42,049 bases of DNA, taken from an uncultured Gammaproteobacteria bacterium. GTDB lineage: Bacteria > Pseudomonadota > Gammaproteobacteria > Pseudomonadales > Pseudohongiellaceae. Where the stretch lies: the NCBI GenBank assembly GCA_913031035.1, contig CAJWGN010000014.1, positions 1 to 42,049 on the forward strand. Direction: 5' to 3'. The notes below the pieces were generated by a model. The model did not search any database. It saw only the letters and a program-made list of their open reading frames with translations, and was not told where the DNA came from. Positions 1-8,133 of this stretch are shown one piece after another; position 1 is the stretch's first letter; every line of letters starts with the position of its first letter. The position numbers and the translations under genes are program-made.

Positions 1-278
1 AGCGGGACTGTCATGGCGGCAGCAATACCAAAGGTAAGAATAAAGCCAACCGGCCATAGCCATTTAGGCATTTCGAGCCGTCTTATTTCGATGAACGACC
101 AAACCAGAAAGGCAATCACCACGACAATTAAGTCATTGGTAAAAGACGAGGCCGCTGGGTTAGCGTATAGGCCGTTTATGTAGCTAGTTTCCATCGGTTG
201 GAGGTTGAAATACCATGTCACGATAGCGCCGATAGCGGCGAGCAAGCCATAGAATATTTGTAAGTTTGTTGTTTTCAT
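1..278 (-). CDS. DUF2834-like small membrane protein (3' end outside the window)
   Basis: The gene starts with ATG at 278 and runs off the left edge, leaving about 92 codons. It begins MKTTNLQIFYGLLAAIGAIV, followed by a TWYFN motif after the first membrane helix. Two further hydrophobic stretches follow (LIVVVIAFLVW and WPVGFILTFGIAAAM). This layout, with Trp-Tyr-x-Asn after helix 1 and an N-G-L-Y-A-N-P-A loop, fits the short DUF2834 inner-membrane proteins of marine bacteria, whose function is unknown. A GGAG ribosome site lies about 8 bases before the ATG. The family call rests on remembered pattern only. Confidence 0.6.
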   Translation of the reverse strand, partial: MKTTNLQIFYGLLAAIGAIVTWYFNLQPMETSYINGLYANPAASSFTNDLIVVVIAFLVWSFIEIRRLEMPKWLWPVGFILTFGIAAAMTVP

Positions 279-545
279 TGGGTCGATCTCCAGTTAAGTC
301 CGTTCGTTAGACAATACAGCTGCCAAGCAGAAACTGCAGTAGTTTATCTCTTTTAAGTGCTGTGTCCTGTTGCAATAGGCCAACGCTAATACTGTTGGGG
401 CCTTCGTCATAACATGTTTGCAAATACTTCCTTCATAAAAATCGAAACATTTTCAATATATATAGCCGTCATAAAAGCCATCATGAATATCTATTAGAGA
501 CAGTAATACCGGCACCAAACCCCGCTGCGGTCAGAAACACTTTAC

Positions 546-790
546 CTACTTTTTTGGTTTTAATATTGTGCTCAGGCCAGCCTTGCTAGAAGTCCCGTTT
601 TCGGGGGCTATCTCGCCTTTAAGAGAAAACTACGTCAGATCCAGACGACGGCTGCAAGAGGCTAGGATAAGTAGCGTTGGCTTTTACGTTGCCGGGTGTA
701 AACAAAACAAGGTCGGCGACCTTGCCAATCTCTATGCTGACCCGGTCTTGCAAGCCGAAAATCATTGTCTTCGCTTCAGGACGGCGGCAA
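546..790 (-). pseudogene. D-aminoacylase / N-acyl-D-amino-acid deacylase C-terminal remnant
   Basis: Read on the minus strand, the segment encodes IFGLQDR, then IEIGKVADLVLFTPGNVKAN followed by ATYPS. After a stop in VVFS, a shift of one base continues as LKGEIAPENGTSSKAGLSTI to a stop at 546-548. This matches the end of D-aminoacylase-type amidohydrolases, where one expects FGLxDRG-x-I-x-x-G-x-x-ADLVLFDP-x-x-V-x-x-ATY, a short linker, VNGEIAxENG and a final GRVL-like tail. Only this tail is present: the metal-binding barrel (about 400 residues) is missing and the frame is broken at least once. It is therefore a dead fragment. The homology is by eye, but several spaced motifs agree in the right order. 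Confidence 0.5.
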
Positions 791-1045
791 GAGAAGCTCA
801 AGATAGTGGGCTTGGCACTAGTCATATTGGGTTTGGGACGGTATTAAATCCCAAATAGAAATTTTTGGGATTAGTGCTTACCGATTCAACAAGAAACGAC
901 AGTGAAGCGAATACTGATTTATTCAAGAACTACAAAGGGCGTCTTTAATTTAGAGTTTAAGCTTGACCTGCCATCCATTGATTTTTATCAATTCCCTATA
1001 AAGGCCACCTTCGACAGGTTGCAGGGGCGGGCATCAATGTTTTGT

Positions 1046-1093
1046 TGGCATATAAGGTGGCATATAAGGTGGCATATAAGGTGGTATATAAGT
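1046..1093. repeat. 12-bp tandem repeat, four copies
   Basis: Unit tggcatataagg is repeated four times head to tail. Three copies are exact; the fourth differs at the c-to-t position and the last base. It lies between gene remnants and is translated only by a dubious ORF (WHIRWHIRWHIR). Confidence 0.9.
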
Positions 1094-1423
1094 TAGCGTA
1101 TTCAACTAATTAACTTGTCTCTAGGCCTCTAGAATAGGCGCAAGTCTATGTCGGGGCCGGGCACTATCTTATAGACTAAACACTTTTAGATCGTTCTAAA
1201 TTTAACTAGCCAACTCCCTGTGGCCCAGTAAATACAATGAAGTTTTTGATCTGAACACAATAAAATTGTGAAAAAAGATAAACCTTCTTGAGGCTTTTCC
1301 ATAGGTCAAAAAATTTCTTTCTATAGATCACAATTTTTCTATACGCGTCTTTAGGCCCAGATTTAAAAAACCCTTAGACTCTTTTTAATCATTCTAAATC
1401 AATGCAATGCTGAGGGGTTCGCA

Positions 1424-1580
1424 ATGTCACAAGCACAGATTAACCAAATCGATGCGTTGGAAAAGCAGTTGGAAACTGGCTGAAATGCCGCCCCCTTACC
1501 GTTGAATTCGCTGCGTTATAAGACGAGCTTGCGCAGCTAACTAACAGTAGAGCTGAGGTTAAAAGAATTAGTTTCTTTAT
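1424..1580 (+). pseudogene. Disrupted small coiled-coil ORF
   Basis: An ATG at 1424 with a good GAGGGG ribosome site opens MSQAQINQIDALEKQLETG and stops at 1481. In the next frame the reading resumes from about 1498 as TVEFAAL, a stop, then DELAQLTNSRAEVKR. Both halves have coiled-coil-like spacing and composition, so this is probably one short gene broken by a frameshift and a stop. I do not recognise the product. Confidence 0.3.
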
Positions 1581-1670
1581 ATTCAGACCCAGAAGATACT
1601 ACAGCTGTAGGCTATCGAGGAAGCGGCCACATAGGTTTAATTGCAATTTCAATGCCTTTTTAGATGTTTT

Positions 1671-2024
1671 TCAAATAGAAATTGAATCCGGGTTTTCTTC
1701 GATAAACTTAATAATACATCTGATAGTTTTACTAATTTCCTCTTCCTCAGTGTTGTATCCCATAAAACCATAATCTTTATATATTTGTTTTAATTTGTTG
1801 AAGTCATCTTCATCCATGTCAACTTCAAATTGTGGTTCAGAGGCATAGCACCCCTCGCCGCATTGCTCTCTCACGGTCCCAAAAATCAAATCGCTATCTT
1901 GTAATTGAAGCGCAGATTTAACGTACTTTTTTACAATTTCTTCTCCCGAGGAAGAAGAGTGTTTTTCTTTTAACTCATCTATAACCCATGAATGGGAGTC
2001 TTTTAAGCTCAAATTAAATTTCAT
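1671..2024 (-). CDS. Hypothetical protein, 117 aa
   Basis: An AT-rich ORF starts with ATG at 2024. The protein is charged and soluble. The N-terminal third (MKFNLSLKDSHSWVIDELKE, then an SSSSGEEIVKKYVKSAL stretch) could form short helices like a small DNA-binding or antitoxin-type fold, but nothing decides it. The middle holds a CGEGC motif at about residues 55-59. The C-terminus is acidic then helical (EEEEISKTIRCIIKFIEENP). I do not recognise the family. It stands alone, pointing away from the Fur-boxed PepSY pseudogene, and its base use resembles the orphan gene at 3651, suggesting acquired DNA. Confidence 0.55.
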   Translation of the reverse strand: MKFNLSLKDSHSWVIDELKEKHSSSSGEEIVKKYVKSALQLQDSDLIFGTVREQCGEGCYASEPQFEVDMDEDDFNKLKQIYKDYGFMGYNTEEEEISKTIRCIIKFIEENPDSISI

Positions 2025-2187
2025 TAGCTACCTTATTAAAATCTCTGTTGTTAAAACTTGGCTTTGGCTGTCCTCAGCTATAGAGGAACAGAATAGGTTT
2101 ATTGATAACACTAATCTTTTCTTTTGTTCAACCTGAAAAGGCGACATCAAATTTCCGCTCGCATATTGCCTCTCATAACTTTGGGAG

Positions 2188-2228
2188 AAGCGATTAATGA
2201 GCTGGCCCCTAATTAATCGCTTTCTTTA
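2188..2228 (+). terminator. Hairpin with T-rich tail, possible rho-independent terminator
   Basis: A perfect 11-bp inverted repeat (2188-2198 with 2212-2222, arm aagcgattaat) encloses a 13-base loop and is followed on the plus strand by tctttaac. The stem is AT-rich and no intact plus-strand gene lies upstream, so it may instead be a leftover from a lost gene. Confidence 0.35.
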
Positions 2229-2332
2229 ACTCAGAAACCCTCATAGAACGCTCTGATTTAGAATAAATAAAATAAAAACTAAATGCGTCTGGGCCGAATT
2301 TAGTTGCTAAAGTTCTCTATTTTTATTGTAAT

Positions 2333-2351
2333 GCGAATGATAATCATTATT
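2333..2351. promoter_or_regulatory. Fur box upstream of PepSY pseudogene
   Basis: The 19 bases gcgaatgataatcattatt closely match the Fur consensus GATAATGATAATCATTATC, including the central ATGATAATCATTAT. It lies about 70 bases before the GTG start at 2420, where iron-dependent repression would be expected. Confidence 0.75.
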
Positions 2352-2419
2352 ATTATACCCAATTTATGATTTTTATAAAGAACAACATTGCTTTCGCACG
2401 TTCGTTGTAGCCGTTCAGC

Positions 2420-3558
2420 GTGTTTAGGATAAATTTGACTGTGACGTCTTACAAGCTCTTCGGGTTAGCAAGCAGGTGGCATAAAGATTTAGCGTTGGTA
2501 ACTGCAACATTAGCAATATTGATATCTATAAATGGTATGTCGTTGATTTATGTGGCCTATCTAGTTACTTCTTTCATTGCCCCGCATGCCTCTTATCAAA
2601 ATGACGATAATCTCACCTCAACTTACGAGGGGCTTAACTTTGTCTTTAATAATCGGGAAACAGTCGAAATTGATCTTCTTAAGGCTCCAAATACAGAGGA
2701 GCTATATTGGTCTGTATTCATGTTGAATGGGGATAGAGTATTTTTAGATCTAACAAATATGAGCGTAATAGCTGAGAATCTTTGGATTGCCGGTCTAACG
2801 GATTTCTTGTCTGAGCTTCACTCTATACGTTTTTTAGGGTGCACCGGCCAGCCGTTTTTGTTGTTATTTGGTTTAGTCATGTCTCTAATTTTTTTTAGTG
2901 GCATATCTCTCCGGTGGCCCGCTCGAGCACAATTTACCATCAATTTGGCGCCTAGCAATTTATCTAGAAATATACCTCCAAAACTTCATCAGAAAGATTT
3001 TGGCATTGTTATATCCTTTGTGCTGCTGATATCTATATTCGCAGGAACATTAATGCTGGAAGATATTCGCAGGAACATTAATGCTGGCAGAAAAAATACA
3101 AAGGGGTTTGTTCCCAAAGGAATCGATAACATTAGAATTGAATAAATCGCCTACGCCCATAAATTCTTCTAGGCTATTCTTAATGCCCTGTGAGGCGTTA
3201 AAGATAGCTATTAGTCAAGCACCTGAAAGTTCTCTAAGGTATATGGTTTCCCAGTGTTGAATATCTCGACGCTAGATGTAGGCTGCGGTTAAAAGACGAG
3301 TGGCACCTTAATAGGAAAATACTTGTAACTATTGATGGCCTTACAGGGACAGTATTAGAAATAAACCGCGCTGACGAAGATACTATAGTGAGGCGCGCCC
3401 TGAACGTAATGTATCCAATACATTCAGGTCATGGCATGGCAAGCTATTTTGGATTAATAGTTTTAATAGCTGAATTAGGTCTGATGGGTTTACTTTATAG
3501 TGGACCAGCTAAGCTGAAGGCTTCAAAAAAGAGGTGGAGTCGGTCGCTCCCGAGCTAA
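2420..3558 (+). pseudogene. PepSY-associated membrane protein, broken by duplication and frameshift
   Basis: The gene starts with GTG at 2420. The N-terminus has a WHKDLALVTATLAILISING helix, and residues about 134-167 carry LHSIRFLGCTGQPFLLLFGL, the histidine-led helix pair seen in PepSY_TM proteins of iron loci. A 28-base tandem duplication (copies of 25 bases at 3035-3059 and 3063-3087) shifts the frame, so the ORF ends early at 3145. Removing one copy restores a frame reading AEKIQRGLFPKESITLELNK and onward to a stop at 3258. A second shift then restores RLKDEWHLNRKILVTIDGLT, a YPIHSGHG motif and the last helix, ending at 3558. These are the expected C-terminal PepSY_TM features. The Fur box at 2333 suggests it was once iron-regulated. 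Confidence 0.75.
3035..3087. repeat. 25-base direct repeat in tandem with 28-base period
   Basis: The 25 bases at 3035-3059 recur exactly at 3063-3087, separated by 3 bases. Because 28 is not a multiple of three, the duplication breaks the PepSY reading frame. The perfect identity of the copies implies a recent event. Confidence 0.95.
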
Positions 3559-3650
3559 AGCCAATTTATTAAATCAATATAATATTATTCAAACTGGGAT
3601 TTAAATTATTTCGGTAGATCCAATAAGAACCAGCATAGGTATTTTTTTCA

Positions 3651-4523
3651 ATGGAATATAAAAAAGAAGAGATTTTTAGTCCCGAGGCTTGGCTCGCTCC
3701 TCGAAGTATGCTTTCTGAAAAACATTGGAAGTTAATAGATGGTCTTTGGGCTTTAGCGGGATACGTGGTAGTAGAGAAAATCAATGAACAAAACCCTATT
3801 AGTTCCCTAACGAGAGATCAAAAACTATTTTCTTTGGCGGTAATACTAGAAAATGAGGTGGATATTAGTCCTTTTGAAGCTCATTTTTATGAAGATCTTG
3901 TTTTTATAAAAATCCTAAACGGAAAAAAATTAAGTCTTGCTAGTATTAAAGAGGATTCAAAATTAAAAGTTGAATTAATGGAGTCATCAAAGAATTTTTC
4001 AAAGCTTAAGAGCCTTTTCCAATCGACGGCTGACCCGAAATATTGTGAACTTTGGTTTGAGCCAAACAAGCCCTTTCATTTGCTCAGCGAGTGGAATAAG
4101 GACTATCTATTTATATGGGCACTAAAAGAATCACCAAAAATCCCATGGTTAAGTTATTCAATTGAGCGTGATTCAGTATTTTTCAAGAAAAAAATGGGCG
4201 AAGATGCGGATAACGGTGCCTCCCGGATGAAGTCTTTAGTTTCGATCGCCAAGGAAAATAATTGGAAAGTGAAAGAGAGCGTAACAGAAAAAGATTATGG
4301 GCCTCAATTGATTCGGGTGCTGAGAGACTTTTTTAGTCGAGGTCTTCAGCCTCCTGACGAAAATGAAGTGTTAGCGATTTGGCGTGGTGACCTTCCGTGG
4401 GGAATTTATGAAGTTACAAGGGATAGTTTTCGCTATAAGCTCAGGAACGGACAAAAGAGCCGTATCGTTATGGCTAGAAATTTGAAAATCGCTATTCAAG
4501 GCCGAATAATATGGCTAGATTAA
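3651..4523 (+). CDS. Hypothetical protein, 290 aa
   Basis: The ORF starts with ATG at 3651 and is AT-rich and lysine-rich. It has no signal peptide and no membrane segment. The N-terminus (MEYKKEEIFSPEAWLAPRSM, then a WKLIDGLWALAGYVVVEKI stretch) and the region from about residue 230 (RDFFSRGLQPPDENEVLAIW, then RGDLPWGIYEV) look like folded protein rather than noise. I do not recognise the family. It follows the PepSY pseudogene by about 90 bases and has no same-strand partner downstream. Composition unlike the GC-richer genes after 6400 points to acquisition from elsewhere. Confidence 0.6.
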   Translation: MEYKKEEIFSPEAWLAPRSMLSEKHWKLIDGLWALAGYVVVEKINEQNPISSLTRDQKLFSLAVILENEVDISPFEAHFYEDLVFIKILNGKKLSLASIKEDSKLKVELMESSKNFSKLKSLFQSTADPKYCELWFEPNKPFHLLSEWNKDYLFIWALKESPKIPWLSYSIERDSVFFKKKMGEDADNGASRMKSLVSIAKENNWKVKESVTEKDYGPQLIRVLRDFFSRGLQPPDENEVLAIWRGDLPWGIYEVTRDSFRYKLRNGQKSRIVMARNLKIAIQGRIIWLD

Positions 4524-4558
4524 CAAGCCCTATATTCAGATGCGGGATTTTAAGATCT

Positions 4559-4807
4559 TTAGTGCAGAGTTTCGCGAATGATTTCGTTGGTAAACATCTC
4601 GAGATACATTTTTTCTAGCGTCTCTCTAGGAAGGTTGAGTAAATCCATTTTTTTGGACGCGCTAAAAATACTTATACCGTTGCTATCGACGGCTTTGAGA
4701 ATCAGCGCGTCCGCAAAATACTCTTTGTCACTTCCAGTCGATGTATAATGCAAGAGATCTATTTCATAGAGGCTTAGGGGGTGTGAATATAGCTTCTTAA
4801 TTTTCAT
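4559..4807 (-). CDS. Hypothetical protein, 82 aa, possibly phage-tail-chaperone-like
   Basis: ATG at 4807. The middle (ADALILKAVDSNGISIFSAS, then KKMDLLNLPRETLEKMYLEMF) has the pattern of short phage tail-assembly chaperones: a helix ending in a D-x-x-G turn, a short I/L-F segment, then a helix beginning at LPRETLEK. This is a weak resemblance. It converges on the gene at 3651 with 35 bases between stops. Decayed pieces at 4860-5052 lie next to it, which would fit an old prophage scrap. Confidence 0.45.
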   Translation of the reverse strand: MKIKKLYSHPLSLYEIDLLHYTSTGSDKEYFADALILKAVDSNGISIFSASKKMDLLNLPRETLEKMYLEMFTNEIIRETLH

Positions 4808-4894
4808 TCCTAGAAGATACTATAGATATCGGCTGACAGGTATCGCTTAAGAGACATTAAGACAGCGGGTTTCAAGGCATAAGCTCCAGACAGG

Positions 4895-5052
4895 CGCGAT
4901 CCACCGCATTTGGAGGCTATTAAAGCGCTGGCTGAGGATTAGTTACATCTACGTATGATCCTTCAATATTCGGCAATGTTTCGTTATCAACACCTGAGAC
5001 TGACCTCAATGCTCTGCACTAGGAAGTGATTAAGGCGCTGTCTAATGGATAA
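4895..5052 (+). pseudogene. Decayed ORF pieces with two related tails
   Basis: Two short stretches end alike: HLEAIKALAED then stop (ending 4942), and H-stop-EVIKALSNG then stop (ending 5052). Before the second, an open stretch reads VTSTYDPSIFGNVSLSTPET and then DLNALH. The two tails match at roughly 20 of 27 bases, so they look like diverged copies or neighbouring genes of one family, both without a start. The product is unknown; phage origin is only a guess. Confidence 0.25.
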
Positions 5053-5082
5053 CACCAAGAGTTGTTTAGTTTTCTTCTATTT

Positions 5083-5271
5083 CTAACTTACCGTAAGCAA
5101 CCTCGCGCAGTTAAAAGAACCAGCACCAACTAAATGGTAGCCACAGATTTCTACTTGCTGAACTGCACTGCCAGCATAAGCAGTCGTAAACAAGCCAACA
5201 TCTTTCACAGTCTGAACAGTCAGATTAAGCGCGATAATGCCAAGCCGTACCTTGAGCGTTAAATCCTTCAT
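5083..5271 (-). CDS. Small hypothetical protein, 62 aa
   Basis: ATG at 5271 has a strong AGGAG ribosome site (5279-5283) at 7 bases spacing, which supports translation. The protein has a hydrophobic start (VRLGIIALNLTVQTV), then AVQQVEICGYHLVGAGSFNC with two cysteines. It may be a small secreted or membrane protein whose signal peptide was shortened by deletion. It lies 24 bases after a decayed secreted-protein gene on the same strand, and the two were probably one transcript. Family not recognised. Confidence 0.4.
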   Translation of the reverse strand: MKDLTLKVRLGIIALNLTVQTVKDVGLFTTAYAGSAVQQVEICGYHLVGAGSFNCARLLTVS

Positions 5272-5294
5272 TTTTATTCTCCTGATTAGTTGGC

Positions 5295-5569
5295 TTAATC
5301 CTCTTTCACTTCAACTAGCTTGCAGCGAGGCTCTTCATTCTCATCAACCCAGCAATACGTCGCATCGTCATCACCTTCATCAAAAAAGCGAAACCAAACA
5401 GACTTATCTGGAGTTGCGGATATAGCTCTAGTAAAAGCGTTACCAGCGGCAGATGTGGCGTTTGCCATAAGCCCATCACCAGTCTCAATCTAAATTTGAA
5501 TATCCTGCTCTTCTTTCTGTGCAAGTACCGGTGACGCAACCAACGCAAGTAGTCCACATAGCTTTTAAT
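5295..5569 (-). pseudogene. Decayed small secreted-protein gene
   Basis: A GGAG ribosome site at 5577-5580 precedes ATT AAA at 5569, where an ATG has probably mutated. One frame further on reads GLLALVASPVLAQKEEQDIQ, which is a signal-peptide end with an Ala-Gln cleavage site. It then has an in-frame TAG, followed by IETGDGLMANATSAAGNAFT and, near the end, VWFRFFDEGDDDATYCWVDE, with a stop at 5295. The mature part was about 70 residues, acidic, with two cysteines. Start, frame and an internal codon are all damaged. Family not recognised. Confidence 0.4.
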
Positions 5570-5720
5570 GTTAGTTCTCCGGTTTTTTTCTAAGAATTTT
5601 TTAAAGCCGACTTTGAGATATAAGGGCTGGTACATATAGTATTTAAAGGCGCGGAAGACCCACCCCCGCTCTATATATCAGGTCCACTTTAATGCGTTCA
5701 GGGGGCTGTCGAAGCTCAGG

Positions 5721-5780
5721 AGGTACAAAGAGAGGTACAAAGAGATGTACAAAGAGAGGTACAAAGAGAGGTACATAAGA
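5721..5780. repeat. 12-bp tandem repeat, about five copies
   Basis: Unit aggtacaaagag repeats at 5721, 5733, 5745 (one change), 5757 and 5769 (degenerate last copy). On the minus strand an open frame reads it as PLFVPLFV. Confidence 0.9.
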
Positions 5781-6280
5781 TTGAATGAATTGCCTGTAGG
5801 CCGCATAAAACCTGAGCCGTCGATGCCGGCTCCGGGCAGCACTTCTCAGACTTGGCGGCACCTTTGTTGAGGCAGGCGCGGATGGTGGCGATACCTTGCT
5901 TGATTTTACCCTTGGTATTTTAGCGGCACGGATAGACAAACTAAATCTCAGCCGCCCGTCTGGTCAGTGCGATTCCTACCCTAAGTTAGCATCGGCTACG
6001 CTGTTGTTCGGTTTAATGAGTGCTGTTTCACCGTTGCCATTGGCTTACCTTGCTGAGGATTTGATCCTAGAAGCTAGGCTTTATGAGACGCCGGCACAAG
6101 GGTTTGCTTGGCTGGGATTAGCCGAGCTTACGGCCGTTGCCGTTATAAGACTTTAGCTTTCCCTCTGTCATGGTGGCAAAGGATTTGAGCCGAGCATCGA
6201 TATACTGCCATCGAAGCTGTTTGCGGTTGTTTTCGTCACTAGGTTTCTACTTGTTTCTAACGTTACGCTAACAGCGTAAT

Positions 6281-6320
6281 GACGAAATGACGAAATGACG
6301 AAATGACGAAATGACGTAAA
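6281..6320. repeat. 8-bp tandem repeat, four exact copies plus a partial
   Basis: Unit gacgaaat is repeated at 6281, 6289, 6297 and 6305, followed by gacgtaaa. It lies 121 bases before the CysN-CysC gene. Confidence 0.9.
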
Positions 6321-6441
6321 GCATAAAAGTGTCGAGCAACCTCCTCGGCACTGCGCCTTTACAACGGATGACCCCTTTCATGGATTAGTATAACCTCTGC
6401 TGTATTCCTGTCGATGGATAACAAATGAGTAGAAATACACA

Positions 6442-7650
6442 ATGGTTAATGAAGAAGCGAAAGCATTTAGAGCACGGCTGATAAGCATCAATGGCAACAC
6501 GGTGATCATGGATGTGTTGAATGGTGAGTTAAGCAACGCAGACCAGCTGGTATTCTGTAGCAGCGGAGAGACGTTTAGAGTTATCGGCTTGGACACAAAT
6601 GCTGGCAGTATGAGTGCTGACTTGGATTCGCCAGTAGCTGTTCAAGTAGTCGCCCAAGTGGATGCCGAACTCGGAGGCAGTCTTAGCGCGAAGGTAGCTG
6701 CTAAAGTCGGTGAGATTATTGCGAGATCAGATCACCGTCCAGAATATGTCGATCAGTTTGAAGCGGAAATTCTGTGGATGTCCGATCAGAAAATGCTGCC
6801 TGGCCGCAGATACTCGCTAAGCTGCGCCGGTCAGACTGCGGATGCTTCGGTTACTAAACTTAAATATAGAGTAGAGCAAAGCAACGGTAAGCATATTGCT
6901 GCCACAAGCATATCAAAAGACGAAACGTTCATCGGCAACCTTGCTCTTAGCCACAGTATCGCTTTCGATCCAATGAGCAGCGGCTTAGAAACTTCCGCGT
7001 TTGAGCTTAAAAGCAGCGATTCCAAAACTCTAGCGCGAGGACAAATACGCCATGGCTTACGCCGAGCCAGCAATGTTCATTGGCAGGCAATTACGGTGGA
7101 TAAGACAGCACGGTCAAGGCTTAAGAATCAAACGCCGAAGATTGTTTGGCTTACTGGCCTTTCTGCGTCGGGCAAATCAACCATCGCGAATATTATCGAG
7201 AAGAAACTGCTGGAGATGGGGCGTCACGCCTACCTGCTAGACGGCGATAACGTGCGTCATGGCCTTAATAAAGATTTAGGCTTTACCGATGCAGATCGAG
7301 TTGAAAATATTCGACGAATCGCCGAGACCAGTAAACTGATGCTAGACGCTGGCTTGATTGTGATCGCCAGTTTTATATCTCCGTTTGAGGCGGAGAGACG
7401 AATGGCCCGTTCACTTTTTGAGGAGGGTGAATTCATTGAAGTGCACGTGGACGCGAGCCTAACGGTATGTGAGCAGCGCGACCCTAAGGGTCTCTATAAG
7501 AAAGTTCGGCAAGGTGTTATACAAAATTTCACAGGATTTGACAGCCCCTACGATAAGCCTGAGAACCCGGAGATTAAAATAGAATCCGAAACGGTATCAG
7601 CAGAAGAAGCCGCCACCAAAATCATCGACTATTTGTCAGCCCATGAGTAG
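6442..7650 (+). CDS. cysC: CysN domain II/III fused to APS kinase (CysC), no GTPase domain
   Basis: The C-terminal APS kinase domain (about 232-402) is complete. It has the P-loop GLSASGKST at about 239, then DGDNVRHGLNKDLGF at about 266, FISPF at about 311 and DPKGLYKK at about 347. It should phosphorylate adenylyl sulfate to PAPS in the cytoplasm. Residues about 96-225 are the third beta-barrel domain of CysN (DHRPEYVDQFEAEILWM, KLKYRVEQSNGKHIAA, then LRRASNVHWQAITVDK). Residues 1-95 look like a diverged domain II. Bifunctional CysNC proteins are normally about 630 residues and begin with a GTPase domain; here about 220 residues, with all GTP-binding motifs, are absent and no cysD is adjacent. 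The frame is clean, so it may be a working PAPS synthase piece for the sulfotransferase nearby. Confidence 0.85.
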   Translation: MVNEEAKAFRARLISINGNTVIMDVLNGELSNADQLVFCSSGETFRVIGLDTNAGSMSADLDSPVAVQVVAQVDAELGGSLSAKVAAKVGEIIARSDHRPEYVDQFEAEILWMSDQKMLPGRRYSLSCAGQTADASVTKLKYRVEQSNGKHIAATSISKDETFIGNLALSHSIAFDPMSSGLETSAFELKSSDSKTLARGQIRHGLRRASNVHWQAITVDKTARSRLKNQTPKIVWLTGLSASGKSTIANIIEKKLLEMGRHAYLLDGDNVRHGLNKDLGFTDADRVENIRRIAETSKLMLDAGLIVIASFISPFEAERRMARSLFEEGEFIEVHVDASLTVCEQRDPKGLYKKVRQGVIQNFTGFDSPYDKPENPEIKIESETVSAEEAATKIIDYLSAHE

Positions 7651-8133
7651 TTCGCTACCCCTTTGCTGCATATTCGTTACCTACTAGGTAATTCAGGCGA
7701 GAGAGGGGCGACATGGGCACATGGCCCCGCTGTAAAGTTACCACTGCAGGTTGCCGCTTACAGCGGTGGAAGGCCTCAGAATGCGCTAAGCAATGCTTGC
7801 CGTAAAAACCTGTGGCTGGCGATCAATAAAAAACCTTCTATCACTCTTTTATTATACTAACGCTAATCTTCCCAAAAAATGCGCGAGATAAAGCCGAGCA
7901 GGATGTGCTGAGAAAACCTTAAGAGCGAGCGTATTGGGGTGGGGTTGGCGCTATAAAGTTAAAAGCTGATAGATGTTCAGCCACGTAAGCCAAAGGGATT
8001 TAAGACATCGGATAAACAGCTTGAGCCGCCGGTTACTCAGTTCGTGTGATGGTTTTTCCTGTAGTTTTTACTATAGCTTGTCCCGCCGCTTCGCGGGACC
8101 TTCATTTGCTAGGGCTCTAGAGCCCCGATCCAA
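7651..8133. other. Intergenic region between convergent genes
   Basis: A 65-codon open frame at 7663-7860 is not convincing. A 9-bp inverted repeat (ccgctgtaa 7727-7735 with ttacagcgg 7758-7766) lies about 77 bases after the cysC stop. A GC-rich hairpin at 8080-8099 lies beyond the BCCT gene's end. Nothing else seen. Confidence 0.5.
8080..8099 (-). terminator. GC-rich hairpin downstream of BCCT transporter gene
   Basis: Stem gtcccgc (8080-8086) pairs with gcgggac (8093-8099) around a 6-base loop, 35 bases past the stop of the minus-strand transporter gene. The tail on that strand is not T-rich, so it is a weak or protein-assisted terminator. Confidence 0.4.

Larger units (their letters stand above)
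279..1670. other. Gene-poor stretch holding two gene remnants and a tandem repeat
   Basis: No intact gene is convincing here. It holds a D-aminoacylase-like remnant on the minus strand (546-790), a 12-bp tandem repeat (1046-1093) and a disrupted small coiled-coil ORF on the plus strand (1424-1580). Open frames of 60-96 codons also exist but have no recognisable product, and two of them overlap the remnant. The sequence is AT-rich between 1140 and 1420. Confidence 0.6.
2025..2419. other. Intergenic region with hairpin and Fur box
   Basis: No gene seen. It holds a terminator-like hairpin (2188-2222) and a Fur box (2333-2351) ahead of the PepSY pseudogene. Confidence 0.6.
5570..6441. other. Intergenic region with two tandem repeats
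   Basis: It holds the 12-bp repeat at 5721-5780 and the 8-bp repeat at 6281-6320. An 86-codon open frame at 5896-6156 (plus) has no recognisable product and no good ribosome site. No promoter is obvious before the gene at 6442. Confidence 0.5.

Noticed and set aside
568..858. 96-codon plus-strand frame starting with GTG
   Set aside because: It lies antisense to the D-aminoacylase remnant, whose motifs explain the openness.
902..1096. 64-codon open frame with HIRW repeats
   Set aside because: The end is simply the 12-bp repeat in translation and the start part has no protein-like features.
5721..5780. Short repeats as a possible CRISPR array
   Set aside because: Units of 12 bp follow each other with no unique spacers, and no cas genes are present.
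5896..6156. 86-codon open frame on the plus strand before cysC
   Set aside because: No recognised family, no ribosome site, and it overlaps an equally open minus-strand frame.
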